From the NCBI GenBank assembly GCA_021234155.1, contig JAJEKV010000468.1, positions 121,355-185,354 of the forward strand: DNA of 64,000 bases, read 5' to 3'. The position numbers and the translations under genes are program-made. The DNA comes from Isoetes taiwanensis (taxonomy: Eukaryota; Streptophyta; Lycopodiopsida; Isoetales; Isoetaceae). Of the stretch, positions 1 to 10,482 are shown one piece after another. Position 1 is the first letter of the stretch; every line of letters begins with the position of its first letter. The notes under the pieces are model-generated. The model had not been told where the DNA came from and did not search any database. It saw only the letters and a list, made by a program, of their open reading frames with translations.

Positions 1-1757
1 ATAATGGGGTGTTAAAAATATGAGAAGGTTAAAAACATGTGCCCTAGCAATAGATAGATGACCAAGGTTTAACCAAATATTGAAATTTCAGATAAAAGGA
101 CGTTTGGCATAAGATAATATGACAAGACCAGTACTGGCATGCATCCAAAATTTAATGCAGATAGGTGAGACCCGGACCATTTTACCCGGGAAAATGCAAG
201 GCATTAAGATGGGTATGAGCTCAAGTCCGGAACTTAGCAGTGAAAGCGAGAACTCTGAAAATGCTAGGGAAGAACAGCCGGAGTTATACAGAGAGTTTGA
301 TTTTTGCGTAGAATCAGTTAGGCTTGACCTATTAAGTATGGATAAGAGAGGATATGGCCGAGGATTTGAAGGTAAACGAAACTTTGACGGAGGTTCGAGC
401 TATAATACCAAAAAGGGCGGGTATTATAACAGAAAACCAAGTGGTTATTCTAGGGGGAATAACCCAAATGAAATATGGTGTTAGGAGACACAAATTGAAG
501 AAGGCTTTGAATCGAGAAGAAGATGATTTCGGTACTTACATAATATTTTTGCATAGTCTTCTTTGATAATCGAAGTTAAGAGGAAAGAGTAGCTTGATCT
601 TCAAGAAATAAGCAGGTAAAGCTAAAGAAGAAAATCTTCGGCGATAATGAACATAATAATGTCTATGAAAATAGACAAGGAGGTAAACATTTGTTTATGT
701 TTGTATGTTGCTAAAACAGAGTTTAGAAAAAATATTTATGTAATGTTTGTCTTCATAATTACTTTCTCATCTCTATAATGCTTTTACTAATCAAGGGCAA
801 GAAGGTATCATGGGTGAAGGGCGATGAGCCAAGAAACCCACTAAGTACCTTTTGGCCCTTGCATTATTACCGATTTCTCGCTAATATTTGCATGATTGGC
901 TGCAGGTACGTGGGGTTTCTTCTATCATTATGTCATTCTTGCTGTTATGATGTGTTTTAGCGTAATAGGATGGGAAGAATCATATGAAGAACATAAATAT
1001 AAGAGTATATCGGATGTATTTAATGGTTTGAACCATGATCTTGATACCTCAGTGACATGGGAACATGGCAGCATCATTTTGATCACATTATGATGACTAG
1101 TAATATTAAAACTTGGGTATGTATTCCTGTAACTTTTTGAGCAGGCTGAAACATGTTGTATGACAGTAAAGGCAAAAATACATTATCTACAGGTATGTTG
1201 ATAAATATGTTTTGTTAACAGTTGGAATAATATGAAAAGTCAAAGTTTGTTGGAAAACTAGCTGCTGGATTTATCAAAAACATGTATTAAGCTTATTGAT
1301 AGTTGATCAATTCGTATATACAGGTACCACAATAATAGATTACTTAAAAATAGGACCTGATATGAAAGAATCCCTGGATCCTTTGTAGAAAAAAGTGATA
1401 AATGAATAAAAAAGTTTAAACACTTGAGTAATAGTGTTCTAAGTAAGGTTAGAAAAGGAATGGACCTAGGCTAGAAGTCTGGAAGGTCTATAACAGAAGA
1501 GGTAATGGAAAACATATTCATGGCTTAAAGACCTTAAGCAAGTAAAGTAATAGGTAATAGCAAGATAGCAAGGGTAAGAATTAGCCCAGTCTAAATATAA
1601 AGACAAGGTTAGGAAACCTTTGTACCACTGGTTAGATGTTCTACATATAATGTGCTCAGTTGTATTGTAGATTGATAAGACTATAGAGGGATTGACCGAT
1701 ATAGTCTGGGAGGCTAATAAGGCTGTTGCCTGGGTTAGCTTGTTCAGGGTTTTTTTT
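1..1757 (+). repeat. Terminal repeat (pseudo-LTR) of the retroelement, E1 copy
   Basis: This segment recurs at 24176-25950 (same strand), 15126-16594 and 21062-22830 (inverted). In the inverted element it stands in direct orientation at both ends of the internal ORF1-RT region, so it behaves as a terminal direct repeat. It is not purely regulatory: it holds an ORF1 5' exon at 119-530 and another open segment at 896-1093. Penelope-like elements are known for pseudo-LTRs made by partial head-to-tail copies, which would explain coding sequence inside the repeat. The window starts inside it, so its left limit is not seen here. Confidence 0.75.
119..526 (+). CDS. ORF1 first exon of the retroelement, E1 copy (frameshifted)
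   Basis: The open frame begins MTRPVLACIQNLMQIGE, is rich in S/E around residues 35-55, and has an RGYGRGFEGKRNF...GGYYNRKPSGYSRGN stretch resembling RGG/GY-rich RNA-binding tails. Sibling copies at 24294-24719 and 22276-22701 read on to EEGFESEEDDFQ followed by GTACTTAC, a plausible splice donor. In this copy the frame breaks near 473 and the donor area reads TTTCGGTACTTAC instead of TTTCCAGGTACTTAC. Splicing to the exon at 1879 would extend ORF1, because both sides are acidic (SEEDDFQ then ENEDSQIE). No family is recognised; a nucleic-acid-binding role is a guess from composition. Confidence 0.45.
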
Positions 1758-1878
1758 AGAAATTTCAATTCCTTGGTTCTACCAGGGAAACATCTAACCC
1801 GTTTTGGATTGAAATGAGCATACTACATAAGCAGTTTTTATCGTATTATATAAATAGCTAACAGTAGCAAGTTTCCAG

Positions 1879-3417
1879 GAGAATGAAGATTCTCAGATCG
1901 AAATTGAGTTTCAACCACCTACTTGGAACAAAGAATTAGCAGCTTTGGGATATGGTAACAGCAAAATTGTTTGCCCTAACAGAGCTGTACAAACTCTTAT
2001 CACTTGCATCAAGAACCCGAAGATACATATGCTGATCTTGGAAAAGGAAGCACTCAGAACACCTGAACAGTTGTTAGCTGTAACTCATTTGGGTTTTAAT
2101 GAGTGGCTGGAATTGATCCCCAAAATGAACAAAATTGGAGATGAATGGGAAGAGGCGGCTAATATTGTGGAATCAGTCTATGAAATGCTGCCCGAGAAAA
2201 TCTATAACTGGACAATGGAGGAAGACAAAGCCAAGGGGCAATTCTTCTATGCTATACCAGCACTGGAGAAAGCCAATAAAATAAAAAACTCATGCGTGGC
2301 TAACATAACGATTGGGAAAATCACTGAAGGAGATGAGCAGCAAAAAGATGATGACCCTTTTGGGGAAACATTACTGTCAGAAGAAGAAAAGGATGCCCTT
2401 AAAAACAGCAATATGCCAGGGAATGATGACAGTGAAAAGGAATTTAACTTTACACTACACAATTGTCTCACTTTCCCTATTATACCAGAGAGGCTTGTGG
2501 AAGGACATGCCAAGTATTGTAATCATGGGATTTGGAGAACAAAGAATTTTGGAGCTTTGGCCCCTATTAGCAGAAGCTCTTGGGTATTATTAGGAGATAT
2601 TACACCAGAACAGGAAAGGATTGCTCATGCTGCTGCTCTTAAAATGGAGAAATTGATACACAAAGAAAAGATCAAGCTGCATATAGATAACAGGTTTTTT
2701 GATAAAAAATGCAATAAGGATGAGCATATATACATCAGGCAGAAAGGCCACATGGCGTACTCGACCATCACAAGAGATGCATTTTACCTGAAACGGGTTT
2801 GGAGAACTTGGTGTCCATATTTTAAGTGCGAATGTGAACCAAGAACTAAAGGTAATAGTTGTAAGGAGAACATGACATGGCTGGACCATGCAGTTTGGTT
2901 TATGTTTAATAACCGGGACAAAGTATTCCCTGGTTTATCCACTGTGGCTCAAATGGTTTCTATGAGAAAAGTATTGAAGACAGTATTAAGAGACAGCATT
3001 ATGGCATATCTATCATATCTAGAGGTTAGGAATACGCTGATTGCAATGGCCTTTGAACTGGCGGCTGATCCCTGGGCGGATCTGAAGATCAAGTTCCCAG
3101 CCTGCAAGATGGCTGTTACTTGCGAAAAGAGCATAAAACCGGCTTCGTTTATGATCAAGAGTGAGGCAGGTACAAGCAATACCAATAATAAGAGATCAAA
3201 GCAAGGAAAGATGAGAGCATCATCAATGGGAAGTGAAATAGGTTACACACCACCACGCATCACCATTTACCCTGGAAAAAGTGGATCCAGCACAGCTGAA
3301 AACTCAGCTGTAGAAAATCTTGACACACCAGGTAACACTGAAAATTCAGTCACAAAGACAAAACAGGAAGGCTGCAATCTTGAGGCGGACAATGTTGTAC
3401 AAAATCTCAAGTACTAA
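1879..3417 (+). CDS. ORF1 main exon of the retroelement, function unknown
   Basis: A long intact frame ends at TAA 3415-3417; its first methionine is at 1945. The frame is open upstream to TTTCCAG|GAGAATGAAG near 1879, which looks like a splice acceptor, so 1879 is preferred as exon start. The protein part (about 510 residues) has an alpha-helical N-terminal half and an acidic linker (DDDPFGETLLSEEEKD). A Cys/His-containing centre follows (CPYFKCECEPRTKGNSC, C-x3-C-x-C-x8-C, perhaps metal-binding), then a Ser/Thr/Lys-rich tail. The same protein is encoded in the inverted copy at 19393-20943. I do not recognise the family. By position before RT it should be the element's ORF1; a nucleoprotein role is inference. 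Confidence 0.7.
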   Translation, partial: ENEDSQIEIEFQPPTWNKELAALGYGNSKIVCPNRAVQTLITCIKNPKIHMLILEKEALRTPEQLLAVTHLGFNEWLELIPKMNKIGDEWEEAANIVESVYEMLPEKIYNWTMEEDKAKGQFFYAIPALEKANKIKNSCVANITIGKITEGDEQQKDDDPFGETLLSEEEKDALKNSNMPGNDDSEKEFNFTLHNCLTFPIIPERLVEGHAKYCNHGIWRTKNFGALAPISRSSWVLLGDITPEQERIAHAAALKMEKLIHKEKIKLHIDNRFFDKKCNKDEHIYIRQKGHMAYSTITRDAFYLKRVWRTWCPYFKCECEPRTKGNSCKENMTWLDHAVWFMFNNRDKVFPGLSTVAQMVSMRKVLKTVLRDSIMAYLSYLEVRNTLIAMAFELAADPWADLKIKFPACKMAVTCEKSIKPASFMIKSEAGTSNTNNKRSKQGKMRASSMGSEIGYTPPRITIYPGKSGSSTAENSAVENLDTPGNTENSVTKTKQEGCNLEADNVVQNLKY

Positions 3418-3793
3418 AGGTATGGATCCTCCGTCCAAAAGGTTTCTATTTTGCACTAAATATAATTGTGTAAAATACTAAAATAACTTGGATATGATAA
3501 TAATAGAGCTATAAATCTCTACTTAACTGAAGCTATATTGAAAAGGATTTGATACCATCTTGTGTAAATATAATAAGTTTCGCGCTTTTTTCCTAGCTAT
3601 TCGACTGAGTCAGAGCAGGACAATATCTGGACAACACTGTGATGGCCCAAGTGGGCAGTCTAAGCTTTCTAATTAGTTGAAAGCTAAAAATAAGACAAAA
3701 AAGAGCTATGAAGCAAAGAGAAACATTCTCCTTGCTAAGCATGCCATTTGTCCATGATTTAGCATATCATATGGTTCAACATCCTATGCTATT
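3418..3793 (+). other. ORF1-RT spacer of the retroelement
   Basis: This 376-bp stretch between the ORF1 stop and the open RT frame is AT-rich with no convincing frame. It is conserved in the inverted copy (about 19015-19392), so it belongs to the element. RT has no good ATG at the start of its open frame (the frame opens at a GTG at 3794), so RT is probably reached by splicing or another expression route; no acceptor stands out. Confidence 0.5.
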
Positions 3794-5320
3794 GTGATAA
3801 ATTATGCGAATAATCAAGTTTCTTGGACTAATAATTGGATTTGGCTTCTTAATGGTCAGGTAAATAGAATACTATTTAAAGACTGCCAGGGAAGGATGCA
3901 TATGACAGAAGCAAAAGAAAAAAATAAGAAAAAGGTCGTTCACTGTATGTTTTTATCCAAAGTAATGGATCAGATTTGCCTACCAAAGATTGTGAACAGG
4001 CATATGAAAGCAGTACTAGGGGAAGTTGGTGAAAAAATAATGGAGAACACCATGTTCTCTTGGAGATATACAGAAAACATGCAAGAGATATGCTATAAAC
4101 CCTTTTATATTTTCACACAAGGGGCAAGTGAGAAATGCCCATGCACGAATCCAAATTTGAAAGGGTTCGTTGACCAAGATATTGGCCATGTTAGAACAAC
4201 CAACATCAACATAGTGAGAAATAGAATGCTTAGAAACATGTTCAAAAATGGCCTGGGACATATACCTGATAAGGCATTGCTAATTAGGGATCTGAATGCC
4301 GAAATAAGAAAAACATGTGACGCTATTTTTGATGCACACAGATTTGAATTCCCATTTATCAAAGATGCGGATATGGAAGAAACCAAGAGGAGAGTCATTG
4401 AACAAACGGGTGACGAAATCAGGGAAATCTGTAGAAGGGAATACCCTAAAAAGTTTGCCTTGAATGACCCTGATGTAGTAAATAACCTTAGATGGTTAAC
4501 AGATAACTTATATATCTCTGGAGTAGATAAGACTGCAAATAATCCATCTTTCATTTGTCCTAGGCATATTAGGGAGATGGCCCTTAACAGACTAAATAGC
4601 ACGGATTTCCTACCAATAAGCACCCTGGGGGAAGAACTAAGCAGAGTGATTCAAAGAGGAATCCAAGAATGTATTGGAGAGGTATTATTTGAATCTGAAA
4701 AACTCCCATATCTATTGGGCTTGTATAAAGCACACAAAAAGGATTATCGATGGATCACAAACGCCCATGGAGCAAAGTGTATCTGAAATTGCATGACTAA
4801 TTACAACCGTACTCAACCTAATTCTTGAATTTCGCCTGAAATTTCAAATGAAGGATGTTCTTGCTGACATAAACACTTTCATACAAGGTAAGGCCAATTC
4901 AAATTGGATTGTCAATTCAATTTATGATGTAGTATTGAATCTACCTGGAAAAATAGAGGAGGTGTTTGTAGCAGACATTACAAAATGCTATGAAAGCATT
5001 CCTTTATATGGGGAAAATGGAATATGCAGTGTGAGCGAAAAAATAGCCAACATGACATGGAATCACATGAAGAGAAAAAACAAAAGGTATGAAGTATGGA
5101 TCAAGAAATGCAGCAATGGGGAGGTAATAGCAAAATGGTTCAAAAGGCCCCCACAAGGTAAATGCTGGAGCTTGATGAGTATCTGAAATTTTATTAAGAC
5201 CAATAACTGGTTACTCACCAACTGTTTTGTAAGCATGGGAAGTGGGATATGGCAACAGGTTTGTGGCATTCCAATGGGATTCTCCTGCAGTCCCTGCTAG
5301 TGTAACTGTTACCTAGCTAT
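3794..5320 (+). pseudogene. Reverse transcriptase, Penelope-like/TERT-like, truncated and frameshifted (E1)
   Basis: Open to 4786, then resumes at 4848-5186 in another frame, then a third frame to about 5320. Recognisable blocks in order: a pre-RT motif SEKCPCTNPNLKGFVD followed by GHVRTTNINIVRNRMLR (C-x-C plus a conserved GHV..T/N..IVRN..LR block). Then fingers motifs LLGLYKAHKKDYRWITNAHG (RT motifs 1/2), the catalytic motif A VADITKCYESIPLYG, and motif B GIPMGFSCSP near 5268-5297. It lacks the YMDD block (motif C) and C-terminus, so it cannot be functional. The C-terminal blocks seen in E2 (DKRELLPF..IKF and ISQIMPF) resemble an RT family abundant in invertebrates and green algae. No GIY-YIG endonuclease motif is seen. 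Confidence 0.8.
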
Positions 5321-5429
5321 AATACCAAAAAGGGCACAACATCCATGTTGTATTTTGGTCTGGGAGGCTAATAAGGCTGTTGCCTGGGTTAGCTTGTTCA
5401 GGGTTTTTTTTTTTTTTTTTTTTTTTTTG
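5321..5429 (+). other. Deletion junction with terminal-repeat patch and poly-T
   Basis: RT sequence stops at GTTACCTAGC. It is followed by CTATAATACCAAAAAGGGC, also found at 401-419 within the terminal repeat, then ACAACATCCATGTTGTAT, then the last 45 bp of the terminal repeat (TCTGGGAGGCTAATAAGGC and on) and a T-run of about 23. The inverted copy continues uninterrupted through this point into the rest of RT, so about 2.6 kb is missing here. The patchwork suggests template switching or an assembly fault. Confidence 0.7.
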
Positions 5430-6017
5430 CTACGCCAATAACAAGAAGAACACGATCTGCAAAGAAAGTCAAACGGGCTGGGCCATGAAAATCCCATCTG
5501 GGAAACCATTTGAGCCAAGAATCGAGAAATCCATTACGAGATATCTCGATGCGACCAAGAATCAAGTGGCCATGAACCCTATCAACACCGCTTTTGAACG
5601 AAATCTCGATTTTTATGGTCTTCAAAAATCTCTGCTTTGAAATAAAATCGACTTCAAAGGAGATGTAGCAAGCATTCAAATTGGGGCCAAAAGAGATGTA
5701 GCAAGCAATTCCATTACTGATTACTCTAAAATGCCGTGAAAAAAATCTCTATAATGTCGTATTTTGAGAGCTCCCTAAGAACTTGAAGATAAACTGAATC
5801 GATTGGCTCTCATTTGCTGTCAGATTTTGTGCGTGCCCACCCCCCCAAAAAAAAAATGCGACAATTTGTATGGAATTAGCTTAAGACGTGTCTCAACTCT
5901 ACCAGTCGAAAATGGATAAAGTCTTATTTGCTTAAATGTCCAAAAATTATTGGCTAACAAATGGAACACCCATGGCGTGGAAAAAGGGCCTTAATTTCAC
6001 TTAAAGGTTATTATGTA

Positions 6018-6135
6018 TAGGGGAATGAAGGTTGGGACTCTATTCCCAGTTTTGCAGGTGGGATCGCGTGACGGCGTTAGCCAGGAGTGGGTCACGTGCA
6101 AAACCGGGAATGGAGGACCAACCTCCATTCCCCTA
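6018..6135. mobile_element. Small foldback MITE-like element (copy 1)
   Basis: Two arms of about 40 bp are near-perfect reverse complements. The left arm starts TAGGGGAATGAAGGTTGGG and the right arm ends CCAACCTCCATTCCCCTA, around a core of about 40 bp containing GGGATCGCGTGACGGCG. The second copy is at 26568-26686 within region B copy 2. No coding capacity; a MITE or other foldback repeat. Confidence 0.7.
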
Positions 6136-8080
6136 GAAAATAGAAATAGGGGAGGGATTTTTCATAGTTTCCAGATTCAATAGATTTACCGGGCATTTGC
6201 CAACAGATTCACATCATTTTTGTAAGATCCACAAGGCTTTACCATTTATTGTGAAGTTTTTCGTCCTTTGAACAGATCCGACGAAGAAACTCGCTGCAAT
6301 CTGCTAACTTGCAAACTAGAAATACCTGCAAAGTGGGAACAAGGCCATGGCAAGCGTTCTTCTCACAAAATAGGGCGTTGGGTCGAAAAATAGAGGAAGA
6401 ACATGCATGCTGAGCTGCGATTTGCTCTGATATGCCGAGCTCTAATGTGCATGCCGAGCTCTAATCTGCTCTGATGCGACCTGCTTTGTTATGTCGAGTT
6501 GCGATCTGTTCTGTTATGTCATCTACTCTACTATGGCGAAATGATCATGCATGAAGAAACGACGGTGTGTGTGTAATGATCCTGGCCACTTGATGGGTTA
6601 ATATCGTATTTATGTGCGTATATACATATTCATGGCATGTATGCAAAGCATGAGACCAGGGTTTTGTCTCTTTGGAGAAAGTATTGTTGCAGAGCATGAA
6701 GGCAGGGAGCAATTTTGGGTAGTTTTAGAACCCGATTTGTGAAGCATCATATCTCAGCGACCCGAGATTCTTTTCAGGTGATGTTTCTTTTGATGGAAAG
6801 ATCTTTAAGTTAGCTTTCCGGAATGGGTCTGATCAGGCCGAAACTCATCCGTATGAGAAAGTTATGACAGAAATTGTGATGCTGGGTCAGAATTGACTGC
6901 ACTATGTATGTTCTTCTGCAGTTTGATTCTTGGAGTTAGAAGACGATCTTTGGAGGTCCCAATCTATCCTCAGGCGTTAATTTATGAAATATGCCATCAT
7001 TCACATTCCAATTGTTTGCAAGATGTTTCAAATGTCCGTGTGGACAAATCCAGGTAAATCGTCAACTGGCTGATGTGCATTCAGAAATTACTTGGCCTAA
7101 TTCATTGGCTCATTTGCAGGTTTCCCACTAACAGTCTGCACCAGTAACTGATGGGAACTCAATTGCAGCCCCTTGCGCTCGTCATGCACTAGGTTAGCTT
7201 AGCTTTATCGAGAGCGTTATCTTCCTTTTTTTTTTTTTTCGTGTTGATATCTTGTAAAAGCTTGCTGCTTTCCTTTCTCCATAATTATTGCAGCCAGAAA
7301 CCCGAATTAGAAGCAGAAGCATAACTCCATTGCTTCGTAATGCAGATAGAAGCATTGATTGCAGTTGGTGATTTTAGCAATGAACTGTAAACCAGAGCAC
7401 CTATTCAGTTTCATGACTGGCCATGAACAAAATTTGGCAACAAGATAACTCTTTCGCAAGAGCATGAAATATAAATACGGCAGCCCCTTTTTATAGGTTG
7501 TGGCATAGAATTGCAGCCGTATTGCATTTGAGCTTCTAAAATTTGAAGCTTTGTTGTTGAAAGCAAATGCAGGGAATGTGCATTTCTGTTTTTTGTTACT
7601 GAACTATCATTCCTTTACTTGTAAATTGCAGGCTTTATATTGGCCTTTGCACAATGTAGCCTCTATAAGATTTAGTGCTCCATTCTCTGCATTTTATTTA
7701 GAAGCACTATAAATTGAATCATTTATCTACCAATGATCGAATGGGTTTATTGCTTGATGTTATTTTCGAAGTTCTTTGTGTATGGTGTATTCGCAGCTAG
7801 GATTCACATGTCACGTTATGCAATGTGAGCAGCTTGGGTTGTCCAAGGTGTTCTCATGGCTTGCATAACAAAATATTCCCTCTTTTTAATTCCATGGTAT
7901 ATGTTTCTACATTGCTACATATAATTGCTACATATAGTTGCAGGAGTTAGACTGCTATACATTGTTGCAAACACGATTATTTCATGCTTTTAGAAAGAAG
8001 ATCATAGGAGTTTTGCATGTTTTACATATTTTTACGTATGTTTTTTTTTTTTGGGCCCGAAGGGCCCAAATTTGTTTTTG

Positions 8081-8585
8081 TATAACAACCAACACATAAC
8101 TACCATTAACACCATTGGGTCCAACACTTTTAAATTAAAATCCCCTTAAACCCCCTTTTGGTTTGAGTGCATATTCACACGGGGTGGCGTGAGGGCAGAG
8201 AGCCCTTATAATTATATTTTGTACGTACAAAATCAACACCATATAGTATTTTGCTTGAAATCTTATAGTATTTTGCAAATCTTGTTATATAGTATAGCAA
8301 ATTTTGTACTTGCATACCCCACAAACGAGGAACTTTACGTACGGTGTAGATTAAGGAATAAGGGGTGAATATGCCTATCCAACAGCTCTCGTTGCCCGGA
8401 GTCACCCCCCGTGTGAATATGCACTCAAACCAAACACTCAAACCAAAGGGGGTTTAAGGGGGATTTTAATTTAAAAGTGTTGGACCCAATGGTTGTGTTA
8501 ATTAATGTTAATGGTAGTTATGTGTTGGTTGTTAATGGTTGTTATGTGTTGGTTGTTAATGGTTGTTATGTGTTGGTTGTTTACC
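8081..8585. mobile_element. Foldback element with long inverted arms (copy 1)
   Basis: The left arm (about 8081-8200) and right arm (about 8391-8585) are reverse complements over more than 100 bp, sharing for example CCAACACATAACTACCATTA and CACTCAAACCAAA. The right arm ends in three tandem TTATGTGTTGGTTG units. The central loop of about 190 bp has a short open frame without recognisable features. Equivalent copy at 28621-29127. It has the form of a foldback/MITE-type non-autonomous element. Confidence 0.75.
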
Positions 8586-8587
8586 AA

Positions 8588-9445
8588 AATAACAGGGGGT
8601 TCCAATGGGATTTACAATTCATGAAACCATAGACCATATATCCCTAAAACAATTGAATGGGTTGTTATAAAAAAAAACATAAATTTTATTTAAAAAATAA
8701 TCACATTAGCTCACGGGGTATATTGGCTAAAGTAGTCTTATTAGGACATTGAGTTATTTTAGTAGAGGTTCGAGCCCCCGTATTTCATACTCTAAAATCT
8801 TAGGCAAAGTCGTATAGAGGTTCGATATTCCCTGCGAAATCGTATTTTATATTTCAAAATCATAGGCCCCTCCAATCATAAATGACTATAAGCGAAACGA
8901 GAGGTGCTAATAGGCCCCAACGTACGATCTGGGTCATAGGATCGACGAATCCAACGACTGTGGTAGTCAGGGTGCATCTATATAGCAAAATAACAGGGTT
9001 TCCAGGGGGATTTGATATGGATGTTAAAAATAACAATTCCTGAAACCATAGACCATATATCCCTAAAATAATTGAATGGGTTGTTATATTATAAATTCAA
9101 GATAAAAAATAATCACATTAACTCACTGGGTATATTGGTTAAAGTTGGTCTCCGTGGACGATAAAATCATATTCTATTCTATTCTATTAGGACATTGAGT
9201 TGCTTTGGTAGAGGTTTAAGCCCTCGTATTTCATATTCTAAAAACTTATGCAAAGCCGTATAGAGGTTCGATATTCCCTCTAAACCTTAGGTGAAATCAT
9301 AGAGGTTCATATTTCAAAATCATAGGCGCCTCCAATCATAAATGACTATAAGCGAAACGAGAGGTGCTAACAGGCCCCAACATAGAATCTGGGTCATAGG
9401 ATCGACGAATCCGACGATTGTGGTAGTCCAGGGTGCACCTCCACT
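8588..9445 (+). repeat. Two tandem diverged units with tRNA-like Pol III boxes
   Basis: Units of about 400 bp (8588-8980 and 8985-9445) share AATAACAGG...TTCCA, ACCATAGACCATATATCCCTA and GGTATATTGGYTAAAG. Each holds an A-box-like sequence (TAGCTCACGGGG 8707-8718; TAACTCACTGGG 9119-9130) and a B-box-like sequence (GGTTCGAGCCC 8767-8777; the degenerate GGTTTAAGCCC 9213-9223). The spacing is somewhat long for a tRNA. They resemble tRNA-derived SINE heads, but I see no clear tail, so the SINE call is tentative. They recur at about 29127-30010. Confidence 0.45.
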
Positions 9446-10482
9446 GTGGTATCTAGTGAAAGCACCAGGGCATCCTAGATCTTAGTTGCTTATCCAATGT
9501 TGAATACAAATTGCTTTCCTTTGAGGTTCAATTGCATTTTGGCATTCCTAAAAAGAAAGAAAGGATCTTCTCCGATCATGCTTGCCAAGCAGTGGAAAGG
9601 TGTGATTTTGTGTTCAAATCATCTCCAAACCTGATACAATCTACAAGATTTACTTCGTCCTATGTCTTCAAACTAGAAGTAGTTTTTTGATAAATTTTTG
9701 AATGTGAGGTTCTATGTGTTGAGAAAATAGAATGTTTTGATCAAGGCATCGTGTGGAGTTGGAAGTTTAGAATCCTTTAGAATCCTTAATCCTTTAGAAT
9801 ACTTTTTTTTCTCATTCAGTGGAATAGGGATCTATGAGGGTTGAGGATCCAAATAAATGATATATATTCCTGAGCATCACCCCTTCCTTTTTATATAGTA
9901 GTTGTCTTGTTTGATGAGGGGATGCATTGGCGAAGGTAGTCTATATTCTATGGCCAAATTTAAAATAACTGGACAATAGAAACGTCATCCACTTAGATGA
10001 AATAAGCTTGAGGGCTTTCAGAAAACGAATAGTAAATTATGACTTTGAACAAGGTAGATGGAGTGTGAAAAGTTATACATCGTCAGTAAATGCAAATAAA
10101 CAAGGTGATGCGCATGAGGGGTTGCCCTTCGGTGACGCGAAAGTGTGTTTTTATGGTTTCTATTTCAGCATTTATTTTCATGTAAACTGTAATTTTGATG
10201 ATGTTTCTGGGTGAAAGCATGTTGTAGTGGAATACCCTGGGTGTCCCCCCTGTCCCCCCTAAAAATGTGGTGGGAGATATCAAATTTGTGGTGCGATTTT
10301 AAATGTTTGTTTGGCGCCTAGTGCATGTACTGCCCGGATTCAATCATTTCTTGAACTGCAACAACCCGATTCCTACGCCACCCGTCCCATTCCAATTTCC
10401 TACGCCACCCGTCCCATTCAATCTCCACCGAACTGATTTCTAAACCCACGACCCACCCGCGCCTTTCCTGAAGCACACGGCT

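Larger units (their letters stand above)
1..5429 (+). mobile_element. Retroelement copy E1, Penelope-like/TERT-like RT group, 3' truncated
   Basis: First of three copies of one retroelement family. In order it holds a terminal-repeat segment (1-1757), the ORF1 main exon (1879-3417), and an RT region from 3794 that stops abruptly near 5320, just after the GIPMGF motif. It lacks the YMDD block and C-terminus present in the inverted copy at 15126-22938. After 5320 comes a 21-bp patch matching the terminal repeat (compare 399-419), then 16 bp of other sequence, then the last 45 bp of the terminal repeat and a T-run at 5406-5428. The family assignment rests on RT motifs and the upstream C-x-C...FVD...GHV block. 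No integrase, protease or LTR-type RT is visible. RT identity is secure; the Penelope-like placement is inference. Confidence 0.75.
5430..10208. other. Non-coding repeat-rich stretch of region B (copy 1)
   Basis: No convincing gene. Beyond the foldback elements and tRNA-like repeats listed separately, I see degenerate GCTCTGATATGCCGAGCT-like repeats near 6410-6540 and poly-T tracts near 7226 and 8040. A GGGCCCGAAGGGCCC palindrome lies near 8053. Small open frames here are short and lack any recognisable domain. The equivalent in copy 2 is 25973-30774. Confidence 0.6.

Noticed and set aside
5380-5640. Open frame running through the poly-T tract (Phe-rich protein)
   Set aside because: It is created by the homopolymer at a retroelement boundary; no domain and no conservation of the frame in the second copy.
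8707-8777. Genuine tRNA gene
   Set aside because: A- and B-box-like motifs are present but spacing and flanks do not give a cloverleaf with a plausible acceptor stem.
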